A program made the position numbers and the translations under genes. Below are positions 17,070-26,061 of a stretch of 64,000 bases of DNA, piece by piece; the stretch's first letter is position 1, and the number at the start of each line of letters is the position of its first letter. The stretch is from Rhizobiaceae bacterium (GTDB lineage Bacteria > Pseudomonadota > Alphaproteobacteria > Rhizobiales > Rhizobiaceae), in the NCBI GenBank assembly GCA_027483885.1, contig JAIXTO010000089.1:1-64000 (forward strand), read 5' to 3'. The notes beneath the pieces are model-generated. The model was not told the DNA's origin, made no database searches, and saw only the letters and a program-made list of their open reading frames with translations.

Positions 17070-18077
17070 ATGAAGAAAATCGCACTCTCCCTCATCGCCC
17101 TGCTGGCGCCGCTACCGGCCATGGCTGCAGCCCAGACACCGGAAGCGCTTGCACAACAGGGGATGAAAGCGGGCGATGCCTATCCGGGACTTGCCAATGT
17201 CTGCGATCTATCCAAACCGTTGATGACTGCGGGTCAACGCCCCCCTTCGGCCGAGCGCGCAAATGGCTCACAGCAGCGGCAGCGCCCCGAGCGGCCTGAA
17301 AACGCCTCGACCGCCGAACCGGCAAAGGTCTTCGAGAACCTCTATTTCGTCGGCACACGCAGCGTGACAAGCTGGGTCGTCAAGACCTCCGAGGGCCTGA
17401 TCGTTATCGATGCGCTCAACAACGACCGCGAATCCAAAAGCTATATCGAAGGTGGCCTGCAAAAGCTGGGGCTCGATCCCAAAGACATCAAATACCTGAT
17501 CATCACCCATGCCCATGGCGACCATTACGGTGGCCAGCAATATCTGGTCGACACCTACAAACCCAAGGTCATCATGAGCGAGCAGGATTGGCAGGAGCTT
17601 GAAAAGCCCGACCAGCAGTTTTTCAATCCGCGCTGGGGCAAACCGCCGGTGCGCGATGTCTCCGTCAAGGATGGCGACACGATCACGCTGGGCGACACCA
17701 CGCTCAAGCTTTACGTGACCCCCGGCCATACGCCCGGCACGCTTTCGCTGATCCTGCCGGTGATGGATGGAGCAGAAAAACATGAGGCCGCCCTCTGGGG
17801 CGGCACCGGGCTGAACTTCGGCCCGAATGCGGCACGGCTTGAAGAATATTCGCAGTCGGCCAAGCGCTTCCGTGACCTTGCAGCCAAGGCCAGCGTGGAT
17901 GTCTTCCTGTCGAACCATCCGACACGCGACGGCGCTCTCGATAATATTGCCAGGCTGAAGGAACGTGCAGCCGGTGGCCAGCATCCCTTCGTGACCGGTG
18001 AAAAGGCGCTGGGTGCGCTGGAACTTCTGGAGGATTGTGCGCTGGCGCAGGCTCAGAAGATCAGCGGCACCCCCTGA
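17070..18077 (+). CDS. Secreted metallo-beta-lactamase-fold hydrolase
   Basis: ATG 17070 begins a signal peptide (MKKIALSLIALLAPLPAMAAA); the ORF track start at 16968 would bury it. The 335-residue product has the zinc motif ITHAHGDHYGGQQYL (HxHxDH), a downstream histidine in YVTPGHTPGTLSLI, and another in LSNHPTRDG. The overall pattern resembles subclass B3-like or related periplasmic MBL-fold hydrolases. Beta-lactam hydrolysis cannot be assumed. It is divergent from LysR 16075-16956 and convergent with the glycerate kinase gene. A second secreted MBL-fold gene lies 1.5 kb away in the tct/ttu operon. Confidence 0.85.
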   Translation: MKKIALSLIALLAPLPAMAAAQTPEALAQQGMKAGDAYPGLANVCDLSKPLMTAGQRPPSAERANGSQQRQRPERPENASTAEPAKVFENLYFVGTRSVTSWVVKTSEGLIVIDALNNDRESKSYIEGGLQKLGLDPKDIKYLIITHAHGDHYGGQQYLVDTYKPKVIMSEQDWQELEKPDQQFFNPRWGKPPVRDVSVKDGDTITLGDTTLKLYVTPGHTPGTLSLILPVMDGAEKHEAALWGGTGLNFGPNAARLEEYSQSAKRFRDLAAKASVDVFLSNHPTRDGALDNIARLKERAAGGQHPFVTGEKALGALELLEDCALAQAQKISGTP

Positions 18078-18082
18078 CAAAC

Positions 18083-18114
18083 GTTCAGGCGGCCGCAATG
18101 CTGGCCGCCTGAAC
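18083..18114. terminator. Strong hairpin between convergent genes
   Basis: GTTCAGGCGGCC and GGCCGCCTGAAC form a perfect 12-bp stem with an 8-base loop. It lies 6 bases after the MBL stop and 43 bases from the gckA stop. There is no T-run on either side, so it may act as a 3' stabiliser or with Rho. Confidence 0.55.
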
Positions 18115-18156
18115 CGATCACTGCGTCACGGGATGGCTCAACATTCCGCGTGCCCG

Positions 18157-19413
18157 TCAGCCGATGACGATCGCCCTGAAGTCGTTGACATTGGTGCCCG
18201 TCGGGCCGGTGACGAAGAGGTCACCGATCGCCTCGAAACCCGTGTAACTGTCATTACGCGCCAGAACCTGACGCGCATCGTGGCCAGCCAAGCGCAACCG
18301 CTGCACCGTCGTGCCATCGGCAAAGGCACCGGCATGGGTGCCGGAGCCATCTATGCCATCCGTATCGGCGGCCAGTGCCGACACCGCGCAGCCATCAATG
18401 CCGAGCGCAAAGGCGAGCGCAAATTCGCTGTTGCGTCCACCCTTGCCCCCCCTGCCCCGGATCGTCACCGTGGTCTCGCCGCCGGACAACAAGACGGCGG
18501 GTTTCCGGAACGGCTGGTCCTTCAGCAAAACCTCGCGCGCCATGGCGGCATGCACCCATGCCACATCCCGGCTCTCCCCCTCGATGGCATCGGAGAGAAT
18601 ATAGGGCGTAAAACCCTGAGCCCGGGCAACCTCGGCGGCCGCCTGCAACGAAACGCCCGCCGAGGCGATGACGTGATGTTCGTGACGGGCAAACGCCGGA
18701 TCATCCGGATGCGGCGCATCGGCAGACGGTGAGTTCAGATGCGCCAGCATCGCGGGCGGCAGGTCGAGGCGGTAGTTCTCGATGATGGCGAGCGCATCTT
18801 GGCGGGTCGTCGCATCGGCAACCGTTGGGCCGGAGGCAACGAAAGCCGGGTTATCACCGGGAATATCGGAAACGATGAGACTGACCACACGGGCTTTCGT
18901 GGCAGCCGCCAGGCGCCCGCCCTTGATGGTGGAGAGATGCTTGCGCACCACGTTCATGGCAGAGATGGGAGCGCCGGAGGCAAGCAGCATCTCATTGAGC
19001 GCGATTTCGTCCTGCAGCGTCAACCCTGCAGGCGGAGACGGCAAAAGCGCCGAACCGCCACCGCAGATCAGCGCGATAACCAGATCCTCCGGCTGCAACC
19101 CCGATACCGTATCGAAAAGCCGTCTCGCCGCGATAAGCCCGGCTTCATCCGGCACCGGATGGGCGGCTTCGACAATCTCGATGGAACGCGTCGGGCAACC
19201 ATAACCGTAGCGGGTGACGACAAGGCCTTCCAGCGGTCCGGTCCAAAAGCTTTCGAGAGCCGCCGCCATCTGCGCCGCCCCCTTGCCGGCACCGATCACC
19301 ACCGTGCGGCCCTTTGCACGTGGCGCTGGCAGATGCCTGGTTATGCCGGTCAGAGGATCAGCCGCCGTGACGGCTGCCCGGTAGAGTTCTTCGAGGAAAT
19401 CGCGATGCTTCAT
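18157..19413 (-). CDS. gckA: Glycerate 2-kinase / TtuD-type (DUF4147-MOFRL)
   Basis: A type-2 glycerate kinase homologue, about 418 residues from MKHRDFLEEL (the ORF start at 19434 adds seven residues). Family signatures: GRTVVIGAGKGAAQMAAALE, ALICGGGSALLPSP, ASGAPISAMNVVRKHLSTIKGG, SDIPGDNPAFVASGPT, and the C-terminal MOFRL part ALAADTDGIDGSGTHAGA. It phosphorylates D-glycerate to 2-phosphoglycerate. In Agrobacterium vitis a homologue in tartrate clusters is called ttuD and was described as hydroxypyruvate reductase. As the last gene of the tct/ttu operon, it would feed the tartrate product glycerate into glycolysis. Confidence 0.9.
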   Translation of the reverse strand: MKHRDFLEELYRAAVTAADPLTGITRHLPAPRAKGRTVVIGAGKGAAQMAAALESFWTGPLEGLVVTRYGYGCPTRSIEIVEAAHPVPDEAGLIAARRLFDTVSGLQPEDLVIALICGGGSALLPSPPAGLTLQDEIALNEMLLASGAPISAMNVVRKHLSTIKGGRLAAATKARVVSLIVSDIPGDNPAFVASGPTVADATTRQDALAIIENYRLDLPPAMLAHLNSPSADAPHPDDPAFARHEHHVIASAGVSLQAAAEVARAQGFTPYILSDAIEGESRDVAWVHAAMAREVLLKDQPFRKPAVLLSGGETTVTIRGRGGKGGRNSEFALAFALGIDGCAVSALAADTDGIDGSGTHAGAFADGTTVQRLRLAGHDARQVLARNDSYTGFEAIGDLFVTGPTGTNVNDFRAIVIG

Positions 19414-19558
19414 GACGTCGCTTGGCCCATCCATTGTCGTGTCTCGGCCTCTTCGGCTCCATCTGCAATGGCCGAGGCACTGCGCCTGTTATAGAGAGAA
19501 AGGTCAGGGCCGGAAGGCCCGAACACAGTTTCTGTCCGTTAGAGAAGGTCCTGGCGGA

Positions 19559-20845
19559 TCAGTGGATATGCACTTCGCCGCCCGGCTGCTTGCAGAGCTG
19601 GTTGATCAGCCCTTCCTTGCGGGCATCTTCCCAGATCGGATCCGTGGTGTCGAAGACCATCGGCTTCAGGTAATCCGTGGGGTCGATCAGCCAGCGGATC
19701 GCCGGTCTTTGATCCTTCGGCATGTTCATCAGGTCCAACTGCTTCAGATAGCCGGCATAGACGGACATGGAGGATGCCTCACGGGTGGCAGAGCCAGTCG
19801 TCAGGTGGTTCGGAATATAGATCTTCGGCTTCAGCGCCGCCTGATACTGGATGAGATCGCGCAGACCGTTATTGTTGAAATTGCCGCTGGAGGCCGTGCC
19901 CATATGCACATCGGTCGGCGGCAGCGCCTTCAGGATAGCGACGATCCGCTTGCCATCTTCCGGCGTGCCGTCCCATCCCTGCCCTTTGCCTTCTTTCAGC
20001 GCGCCGGCGCTGTTGTGCCAGACGAAGGAGAAATGGCTGCCATTGCGCAGGATGAAGCTGAAGAACAGGCTCTCGCTGCCACCGGGCTTGCCGATTGTCT
20101 CGAGGTTCATCTGGCCAGTCACCGGCGAAGTCGCCTTTTCATCCGGCGTCAGCGCCACGCCCTTCGGGAACAGGTCGGCATCACGCGGATCGACGATGAT
20201 CTTCACCGGCGTCGGCGGGAAGGATGCATCCGGCGGCACTGCCACCGAATGAAGATGACGGAAGGCAATCGTGCAGGCATTCGGCTCCAGCACGTCGAGC
20301 TGCAGGATCTCGGTTCCCGGCGTGGAGCCTGCCGAGGTGACGGACATGCAATCGATCTTTGCGGCCGGGTCGAGCTTTGCCACCGGATCGTTCATGATCG
20401 CCGGATCGGCCAGCATGCGCTCCAGATCCTTGGCCATCACGCCGCAGGTTTCGGTGGTCGCAACAATCCGCGCACCGGTCTTGGCGGCAATATAGGCCGC
20501 GTTGTCGGCATGATCGCCGTGGCCATGCCCCAGCAGGATGGATTCCGGATCGAGATCCACCATATCCTTGATGACGATCGGCGTGCGGCCCGGCTCCACC
20601 TCCAGACGCGTGATGTAGGTATCGAGATAGACAACGCGCCCTTCTATGGATGCGGCAAAGGTGGAATTGGAGAGCCAGGAAAACAGGACCTTGTTTTTCG
20701 GCAACGCGCCGGTCTTCGGATCGACATGCTCGACGCCGAAGATCTTCTGGCGCGCGGCAATCGTGTCCGGCAATGCGGCATCAGCCAGGCCCGGAAGCAG
20801 AACGGTTGCCGCCAGCAGGCCGGCCATGGGCAATAGATGTTTCAT
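19559..20845 (-). CDS. Secreted metallo-beta-lactamase-fold protein of the tct/ttu operon
   Basis: ATG 20845 follows GGAGGAGATACGC and begins a signal peptide (KHLLPMAGLLAATVLLPGLADA), giving 428 residues. The zinc motif is LLGHGHGDHADNAAYIAAK, and other histidines are seen in FRHLHSVAVPPD and IPNHLTTGSA. A conserved-looking SFVWHNSAGALKEGKG lies mid-protein. It is embedded between tctA and gckA on the same strand, so co-expression with tartrate uptake is likely. What a periplasmic hydrolase does there is unclear; it may release a hydroxyacid from an ester, which is speculation. Confidence 0.8.
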   Translation of the reverse strand: MKHLLPMAGLLAATVLLPGLADAALPDTIAARQKIFGVEHVDPKTGALPKNKVLFSWLSNSTFAASIEGRVVYLDTYITRLEVEPGRTPIVIKDMVDLDPESILLGHGHGDHADNAAYIAAKTGARIVATTETCGVMAKDLERMLADPAIMNDPVAKLDPAAKIDCMSVTSAGSTPGTEILQLDVLEPNACTIAFRHLHSVAVPPDASFPPTPVKIIVDPRDADLFPKGVALTPDEKATSPVTGQMNLETIGKPGGSESLFFSFILRNGSHFSFVWHNSAGALKEGKGQGWDGTPEDGKRIVAILKALPPTDVHMGTASSGNFNNNGLRDLIQYQAALKPKIYIPNHLTTGSATREASSMSVYAGYLKQLDLMNMPKDQRPAIRWLIDPTDYLKPMVFDTTDPIWEDARKEGLINQLCKQPGGEVHIH

Positions 20846-20938
20846 GCGTATCTCCTCCACACTCGGTTTCCTCCCGAAACCTTCAGTTTCAGCTCCCCGT
20901 CGAAATGTCTCCGACACCCCGGCCGGGATCAACGAACA

Positions 20939-22447
20939 TCAATCATCCTCCACGAAGACCTGATCGCGCTTGGAACGGATCGACGGCAGCAGGGCGACGA
21001 TGACGCAGATGATACCGGCGGCCAGCAGCGAGGCGGCAATCGGATTGGTCACGAATACGGTGGCATCCCCGCGCGAGATGATCATGGCGCGCCTCAGATG
21101 CTCCTCCAGAAGCGGGCCAAGCACGAAGCCGAGCAACAGTGGCGCCGGTTCGCAGCCGACCCGGATCAGCATATAACCGACAATGCCCGACACGATGATG
21201 GCATAGACATCGAAGGGGTTGTTGTTGATCGAGTAGCAGCCGATCGAGGCAAAGATGACGATGGCCGGAAACAGCGCCCGATAGGGGATGGACAGCATCT
21301 TCACCCAAAGGCCGATCAGCGGCAGGTTGAGGATGACGAGCAGCAGATTGCCGATCCACATGGAGGCGATGATGCCCCAGAACAGCGCCGGCTGGCTGGT
21401 GATCACATCCGGGCCGGGGGTTATGCCTTGCAGGATGAAGGCCCCGACAATGAGCGCCATCACCGGATGGGCGGGAATGCCGAGGGTGAGAAGCGGAATG
21501 AACGAGGTTTGCGCCGCCGCATTGTTGGCGCTTTCCGGCCCTGCGACCCCTTCGATTGCACCGTGTCCAAACTCATGGGGCGTCTTCGACAGGTTTTTTT
21601 CCATCGAATAGCTGGCAAAGGAGGCAAGCACGTGGCCACCGCCCGGCAGCACGCCGAGGATGGAGCCGAGCGCCGTGCCACGCATCACAGGGCCTGCAAT
21701 GCGCCGGATTTCGGCCTTGTTGAGCCAGAGATTGGTGACATGCTTGACGCCGACTTCGCGTTCCTTGCCGCTTTGCAGATTGCGGAAAATCTCCGCCAGA
21801 CCAAAGACGCCGACCGCCACCGATACGAAGTTGATGCCCTGAGACAGTTCCAGCTGGCCGAAGGTAAAACGCTCCTCGCCGGTATAGATGTCCTGGCCGA
21901 CTGTGCCGAGCAGCAGGCCGATGATGATCATGCCAAGCGCTTTCATCACCGAACCGTTGGCCAGCGAGATCGACACCAGCAGACCAAGCACGATGAGGGC
22001 GAAATATTCCGGCGCACCGAATTCCAGCGCGATGGACGCAAGCGGCGGGGCGGCAATGGCCAGAAGCAGAGTGGCGACGCAGCCAGCGAAGAAGGAGCCA
22101 AGCGCTGCCGTGGCCAGCGCTTGCCCCGCCCGCCCCTTTCGCGCCATCTGATATCCGTCGATGGCCGTGACCGCCGAAGAGGATTCCCCCGGCAGATTGA
22201 TCAGGATCGCCGTTGTCGAGCCGCCATACTGCGCACCGTAATAGATGCCGGACAGCATGATGAGCGACGTGACGGGCGAGAAGGTGAAGGTGATCGGCAA
22301 AAGCATGGCGATGGTCGCCGTCGGGCCGATGCCGGGCAGAACGCCGACAAGCGTGCCGAGCAGAACACCGATGAAGCACCAGAAGATGTTGATCGGTGTC
22401 AGCGCTGTCTCGAAGCCGAGCGCCAGGTTGGACAGAAGATCCATCAT
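20939..22447 (-). CDS. tctA: Tripartite tricarboxylate transporter, large membrane subunit TctA
   Basis: A 502-residue membrane protein with about 12 helices. It contains the TctA signatures LGTLVGVLPGIGPTATIAMLLPITF, IYYGAQYGGSTTAILINLPGE and GSILGVLPGGGHVLASFASYSMEKN. TctA is the ion-coupled permease core of TTT systems. The start overlaps nothing and lies 12 bases after the tctB stop. With TctB and TctC in the same operon the system is complete. Confidence 0.95.
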   Translation of the reverse strand: MMDLLSNLALGFETALTPINIFWCFIGVLLGTLVGVLPGIGPTATIAMLLPITFTFSPVTSLIMLSGIYYGAQYGGSTTAILINLPGESSSAVTAIDGYQMARKGRAGQALATAALGSFFAGCVATLLLAIAAPPLASIALEFGAPEYFALIVLGLLVSISLANGSVMKALGMIIIGLLLGTVGQDIYTGEERFTFGQLELSQGINFVSVAVGVFGLAEIFRNLQSGKEREVGVKHVTNLWLNKAEIRRIAGPVMRGTALGSILGVLPGGGHVLASFASYSMEKNLSKTPHEFGHGAIEGVAGPESANNAAAQTSFIPLLTLGIPAHPVMALIVGAFILQGITPGPDVITSQPALFWGIIASMWIGNLLLVILNLPLIGLWVKMLSIPYRALFPAIVIFASIGCYSINNNPFDVYAIIVSGIVGYMLIRVGCEPAPLLLGFVLGPLLEEHLRRAMIISRGDATVFVTNPIAASLLAAGIICVIVALLPSIRSKRDQVFVEDD

Positions 22448-22459
22448 GAAGCTGGCTCC

Positions 22460-22927
22460 TTAAAAGCTGAAGATCGGGCCGAAGGTCGGCAGCGATACCG
22501 CCAGCCCGACCTTGAAGACCACGTAGCAGAGGACGGACATGACCACGCCCATGACGCAGGCCGAAAGCGGCGGGTTCTTGGGGCTTGCAAGCGCCGTCAG
22601 CACGGTACAGAGAAAGACGATCGGAACGAGCCCCAGCGTGCGGGCCCCGGCGGCAAACAGCACGAGCGCAGCACAGATCAGGATCATGCCGCGCCAGGGC
22701 ACAGGTCCGCCTGACAGGTCCGGCGCCTTGCGGAACCCGCCGACGATTACGAAAATGCCGAAGACGGTGAGAAGCCCGGCCAGCACGACCGGAAAGAAGC
22801 CCGGCCCCATCTGCAAGGCGGTGCCGAAGTCATAGCGCGATCCCTCGATAAAAAAGAGCGCGGCAATGGCAATGAAGATCCCGCCGGCGATAACATCGTG
22901 GCGGCTGCGTTTTTCGGTCATATCCAT
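22460..22927 (-). CDS. tctB: Tripartite tricarboxylate transporter, small membrane subunit TctB
   Basis: A 155-residue protein with four predicted membrane helices, starting MDMTEKRSRHDVIAGGIFIAIAALFFIEG. The TctB family is recognised by ALQMGPGFFPVVLAGLLTVFGIFVIV. It lies directly ahead of tctA and after ttuC, the usual TctB size and place. Confidence 0.9.
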   Translation of the reverse strand: MDMTEKRSRHDVIAGGIFIAIAALFFIEGSRYDFGTALQMGPGFFPVVLAGLLTVFGIFVIVGGFRKAPDLSGGPVPWRGMILICAALVLFAAGARTLGLVPIVFLCTVLTALASPKNPPLSACVMGVVMSVLCYVVFKVGLAVSLPTFGPIFSF

Positions 22928-22993
22928 GACTACTCCTCCCGGTCCGGCCCGCCCTCGCCCGCGGGCCTTTCCGTCATTTGCTGGATACGGGAT

Positions 22994-24103
22994 TTAGAGA
23001 ATGTTGGAGCCCGCGATGGCCTCGCAGACCGCCTGTGTCACATCCTTGGTATTGGCGGTGCCGCCAACATCCGGCGTCAGAATGCCGGCGGCCGTCACGC
23101 GTTCCACAGCCTGCATCAGGCGGGCCGCTGCTTCGCGCTCGCCCAGATGTTCCAGCATCTGCGCCGCCGTCCAGAAGGTGGCAACCGGATTGGCAATGCC
23201 CTTGCCGGTGATATCGAAGGCCGAACCGTGGATCGGCTCGAACATCGAGGGGAAGCGACGCTCTGGATCGATATTGGCCGTCGGTGCAACGCCGAGGCTG
23301 CCGGCCAGCGCACCGGCGAGATCGGAGAGAATATCGGCATGCAGGTTGGTAGCGACAATCGTGTCGAGGCTCTTCGGGTTGAGCGTCATGCGCACGGTCA
23401 TGGCGTCGACCAGCATCTTGTCCCAGGTCACGTCCGGGAATTCCGTGGCGACTTCGGCCGCAATTTCGTCCCACATCACCATGCCGTGACGCTGGGCATT
23501 GGATTTGGTGACGACGGTGAGCAGCTTGCGGGGACGCGCCTGCGCCAGTTTGAAGGCATAACGCATGATACGGGTCACGCCGACGCGGGTGAAGATGGCC
23601 ACTTCCGTGCCCACTTCCTCCGGCAGGCCACGATGGGCGCGCCCGCCATGGCCGGAATATTCGCCTTCCGAGTTTTCGCGCACGATGACCCAATCGAGGT
23701 CTCCGGGACCGCAGTTGCGCAAAGGCGGCGTAATACCGGGCAGGATCTTGGTGGGTCGCACATTGGCATACTGGTCAAAGCCCTGGCAGATCGGCAGACG
23801 CAGGCCCCAGAGCGTGATGTGATCGGGCACATCCGGCGCACCGACGGCACCGAAATAGATCGCATCGAATTTCTTGAGCGTCTCAAGCCCGTCTGCCGGC
23901 ATCATCACACCGTGCTTCTTGTAATAGTCCGAACCCCAATCGAAGGTTTCCGTTTCGATGGTAAAATCGCCGCTACGCTTGGACAGCGCCTCAAGGACCT
24001 GAAGTCCGGCGGCAATCACTTCGGGGCCGATGCCATCGGCAGGGATGGCGGCAATCTTATAGGCGCGCATATTCGTCTCGACTGTTGGAGTTATTGTTGT
24101 CAT
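22994..24103 (-). CDS. ttuC: Tartrate dehydrogenase/decarboxylase family enzyme
   Basis: An NAD-dependent beta-decarboxylating dehydrogenase of the tartrate dehydrogenase/D-malate dehydrogenase (TtuC/DmlA) subfamily, 369 residues. It shows IPADGIGPEVIAAGLQVL, the catalytic-region RENSEGEYSGHGGRAH, the subfamily-typical TVVTKSNAQRHGMVMWDE, and SMFEPIHGSAFDITGKGIANP. Family members turn tartrate into oxaloglycolate, hydroxypyruvate or glycerate, and many also act on D-malate. The nearby glycerate kinase favours tartrate. Translation may start at 24103 or at ATG 24070 (MRAYKIAAI). Confidence 0.88.
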   Translation of the reverse strand: MTTITPTVETNMRAYKIAAIPADGIGPEVIAAGLQVLEALSKRSGDFTIETETFDWGSDYYKKHGVMMPADGLETLKKFDAIYFGAVGAPDVPDHITLWGLRLPICQGFDQYANVRPTKILPGITPPLRNCGPGDLDWVIVRENSEGEYSGHGGRAHRGLPEEVGTEVAIFTRVGVTRIMRYAFKLAQARPRKLLTVVTKSNAQRHGMVMWDEIAAEVATEFPDVTWDKMLVDAMTVRMTLNPKSLDTIVATNLHADILSDLAGALAGSLGVAPTANIDPERRFPSMFEPIHGSAFDITGKGIANPVATFWTAAQMLEHLGEREAAARLMQAVERVTAAGILTPDVGGTANTKDVTQAVCEAIAGSNIL

Positions 24104-24135
24104 TGGCCGCCCGTTGGGCAGGCCAGATCAAATTG

Positions 24136-24202
24136 CCCGCCGGACGCAGCCGGCGGGACGGGATCGGGAAAATCGTATCGGGCAGGTCGCACCGCCCGAT
24201 AC
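24136..24202 (-). other. Tandem intercistronic hairpins between tctC and ttuC
   Basis: Two stem-loops lie in the 106-base gap: CCCGCCGG/CCGGCGGG (8 bp) and GTATCGGGC/GCCCGATAC (9 bp). The second sits 8 bases after the tctC stop. Such hairpins often protect the upstream message, so binding protein is made in excess. Confidence 0.6.
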
Positions 24203-24209
24203 AACACGA

Positions 24210-25178
24210 TCATTTTCCGGCAGCTGCGATCAGCGTGGTCAGACGCTCAACCTCGGCCTTGAACTTGACATCGAGAGCCGCAGGCGTTGCCTGGTCCTGG
24301 GAAACCGGCGTCGTGCCAAGGCTTGCCATGCGCTCGATGACAACCGGATCCTTGAGCGCCACCTTCAGCGCATCGGAAAGCTTGCCCCGCACATCATCCG
24401 GCGTGCCTTTGGGTGCCCACAGCGCATGCCAGGCGCTCAGCTCGAAGCCCTTGATTCCGCTTTCGGAAACCGTCGGCAGATCAGGCAGGATGGAGATGCG
24501 TGCCGCGGTGGTCACCGCATAGGGCTTTACTTCGCCAGCCTTGATCTGCGTCGTCGTATTGGTGGTCTGGTCGCAGGCAAGATCGATACGTCCACCGATA
24601 AGATCGGTCATGGCAGGCCCCATGCCCTTGTAGGGCACCAGGGTCATCTTGGATTTGGTGGCTTCCTGCAACAGCATGCCGCACAGATGCGACACCGCAC
24701 CGGTACCGGCCGTACCGAAGGTCACGGCGGCACCGTTTGCCTTCAGATAACCGAGAAGGTCGGAAAAACTCTTCGGCTCAAGATCCTTGCGCCCCACCAC
24801 CGTCATCGGCACTTCGGTGATCAGGCCAATACTGGAAAAGTCCTCGATCGGCTTGTAGCTGAGGTTCGGATAGAGTGCCGAAAACGTCGCTGTACCGATA
24901 TGGTAGAGAAGAAGGCGATAACCGTCGGGATCGGCCTTGGCCACGGATGCGGCACCGAGCGATCCCCCGGCACCCCCCATATTCTCGATCAGCACCTGCT
25001 GCCCAAGTGTCTTGGACATGGACTGCGCCACCAGACGCGCCACCGTATCGCTCGGTCCGCCGGCTGCGGCAGGAACCATGATCGTGATCGGCTTATCGGG
25101 GAAATTGCTCTGGGCCTGGGCCCCATATGCTGTGCCCGTCAGCAGGGCTGCGGCCAATGCCAAACGAAAAACCTTCAT
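24210..25178 (-). CDS. tctC: Tripartite tricarboxylate transporter, substrate-binding protein TctC
   Basis: ATG 25178 follows GGAGGAGAGCA and begins a signal peptide (MKVFRLALAAALLTGTAYGAQA). The ORF track start at 25217 is too early. The 322-residue product has Bug/TctC features: FPDKPITIMVPAAAGGPSDTVARLVA at the mature N-terminus, QVLIENMGGAGGSLGAASVAKADPDGY, and VPYKGMGPAMTDLIGGRIDLACDQ. It is the first gene of the six-gene operon and faces the GntR gene across a palindrome. Confidence 0.93.
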   Translation of the reverse strand: MKVFRLALAAALLTGTAYGAQAQSNFPDKPITIMVPAAAGGPSDTVARLVAQSMSKTLGQQVLIENMGGAGGSLGAASVAKADPDGYRLLLYHIGTATFSALYPNLSYKPIEDFSSIGLITEVPMTVVGRKDLEPKSFSDLLGYLKANGAAVTFGTAGTGAVSHLCGMLLQEATKSKMTLVPYKGMGPAMTDLIGGRIDLACDQTTNTTTQIKAGEVKPYAVTTAARISILPDLPTVSESGIKGFELSAWHALWAPKGTPDDVRGKLSDALKVALKDPVVIERMASLGTTPVSQDQATPAALDVKFKAEVERLTTLIAAAGK

Positions 25179-25236
25179 TGCTCTCCTCCTAGAGATCGAA
25201 ACCCCGTGCCTCCACACCGGATTTCTTCCATGCTAT

Positions 25237-25248
25237 CTTGCATGCAAG
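25237..25248. promoter_or_regulatory. Perfect 12-bp palindrome, GntR/FCD operator candidate
   Basis: CTTGCATGCAAG is a perfect palindrome 59 bases upstream of tctC and 79 bases upstream of the chosen GntR start. Length and symmetry fit FCD-type GntR operators, so it may control both genes. Confidence 0.6.
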
Positions 25249-25326
25249 TAAGAATTTATAGATCATTGGCTGGTTGTCAACGGCGTTTCGCGTAGAAGAT
25301 GAAATGTGGAGATGAACGAGGCGGCC

Positions 25327-26058
25327 ATGATCAGACCCAATGAAATCCTGCGTCCCCAGACGGTCGATCAGGATATGCCGCCTGTCGAACCCTCCGGTGC
25401 AGGGCGTGTGACAGCCGCCTACCAGGCCATTCGCGAGGCGATCCGCTCCAATGTTTTCCCACCCGGATACCAGGCAGCTGAAGTGGAAATCGCCCGTCAG
25501 CTGGGCATGAGCCGCACGCCGGTGCATGAGGCCATGGCGCGCCTGCAGGAAGACGGGCTGGTGCGCATCCTGCCAAAGAAGGGCATCATCATCCGCGCCC
25601 TGTCTCCGGCCGATATCGACGAAATCTACGAGGTGACGATTGCGCTTGAAGGGGCGGCAGCGGCGCGCATTGCCTCCTTCACGCCCGAACAGCGAAAGAA
25701 CGTGGCAGAGCAGCTGCGCGAAGCCACATCTGCCATGGACGAGGCACTCAAGGGTGAGGATCTGCAGGCCTGGGCGCTGGCCGACGAACGATTTCACGAA
25801 ACGCTGGTGGCCAGCAGCGGCAATCGCCGACTTGTGCGCATGGCTGGAACCGTAGCCGACCAGCTGCACCGGGCCCGCATGTTCACGCTCAACCTGCGCC
25901 CCCTGCCCTCGGCATCCTCGCAGGAACATTTCGCCATCATCGAGGGCATCGAGGCGGGTGACGCGGAAACGGCGAGCCGTGCAGCGCGCCATCACCGACG
26001 GCATGCGCGCGATCAGCTTCTGCCGCTGATTGCCCGGCTGAACCTGCGTAACCTCTGA
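25327..26058 (+). CDS. GntR-family regulator with FCD domain
   Basis: A 243-residue regulator from ATG 25327, which follows GAGG; starts at 25306 (GTG) and 25312 are also possible. The N-terminal wHTH (YQAIREAIRSNVFPPGYQAAEVEIARQLGMSRTPVHEAMARLQ) is GntR-type. The all-helical C-terminal FCD domain shows EIYEVTIALEGAAAARIAS, DERFHETLVASSGNRRLVRM and EHFAIIEGIEAGD with the metal/ligand histidines. It is divergent from the tct/ttu operon and is its likely ligand-released repressor. Confidence 0.9.
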   Translation: MIRPNEILRPQTVDQDMPPVEPSGAGRVTAAYQAIREAIRSNVFPPGYQAAEVEIARQLGMSRTPVHEAMARLQEDGLVRILPKKGIIIRALSPADIDEIYEVTIALEGAAAARIASFTPEQRKNVAEQLREATSAMDEALKGEDLQAWALADERFHETLVASSGNRRLVRMAGTVADQLHRARMFTLNLRPLPSASSQEHFAIIEGIEAGDAETASRAARHHRRHARDQLLPLIARLNLRNL

Positions 26059-26061
26059 CGT

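Noticed and set aside
17070-18077. Calling the secreted MBL-fold protein a beta-lactam resistance gene
   Set aside because: HxHxDH is shared by many hydrolases, and the neighbours are LysR and tartrate genes with no resistance context.
20837-22714. A 625-residue plus-strand ORF opposite tctA and tctB
   Set aside because: Its composition (very rich in Asp, Arg, Gln, His) is that of the antisense of membrane-protein codons, and no family motif is seen.
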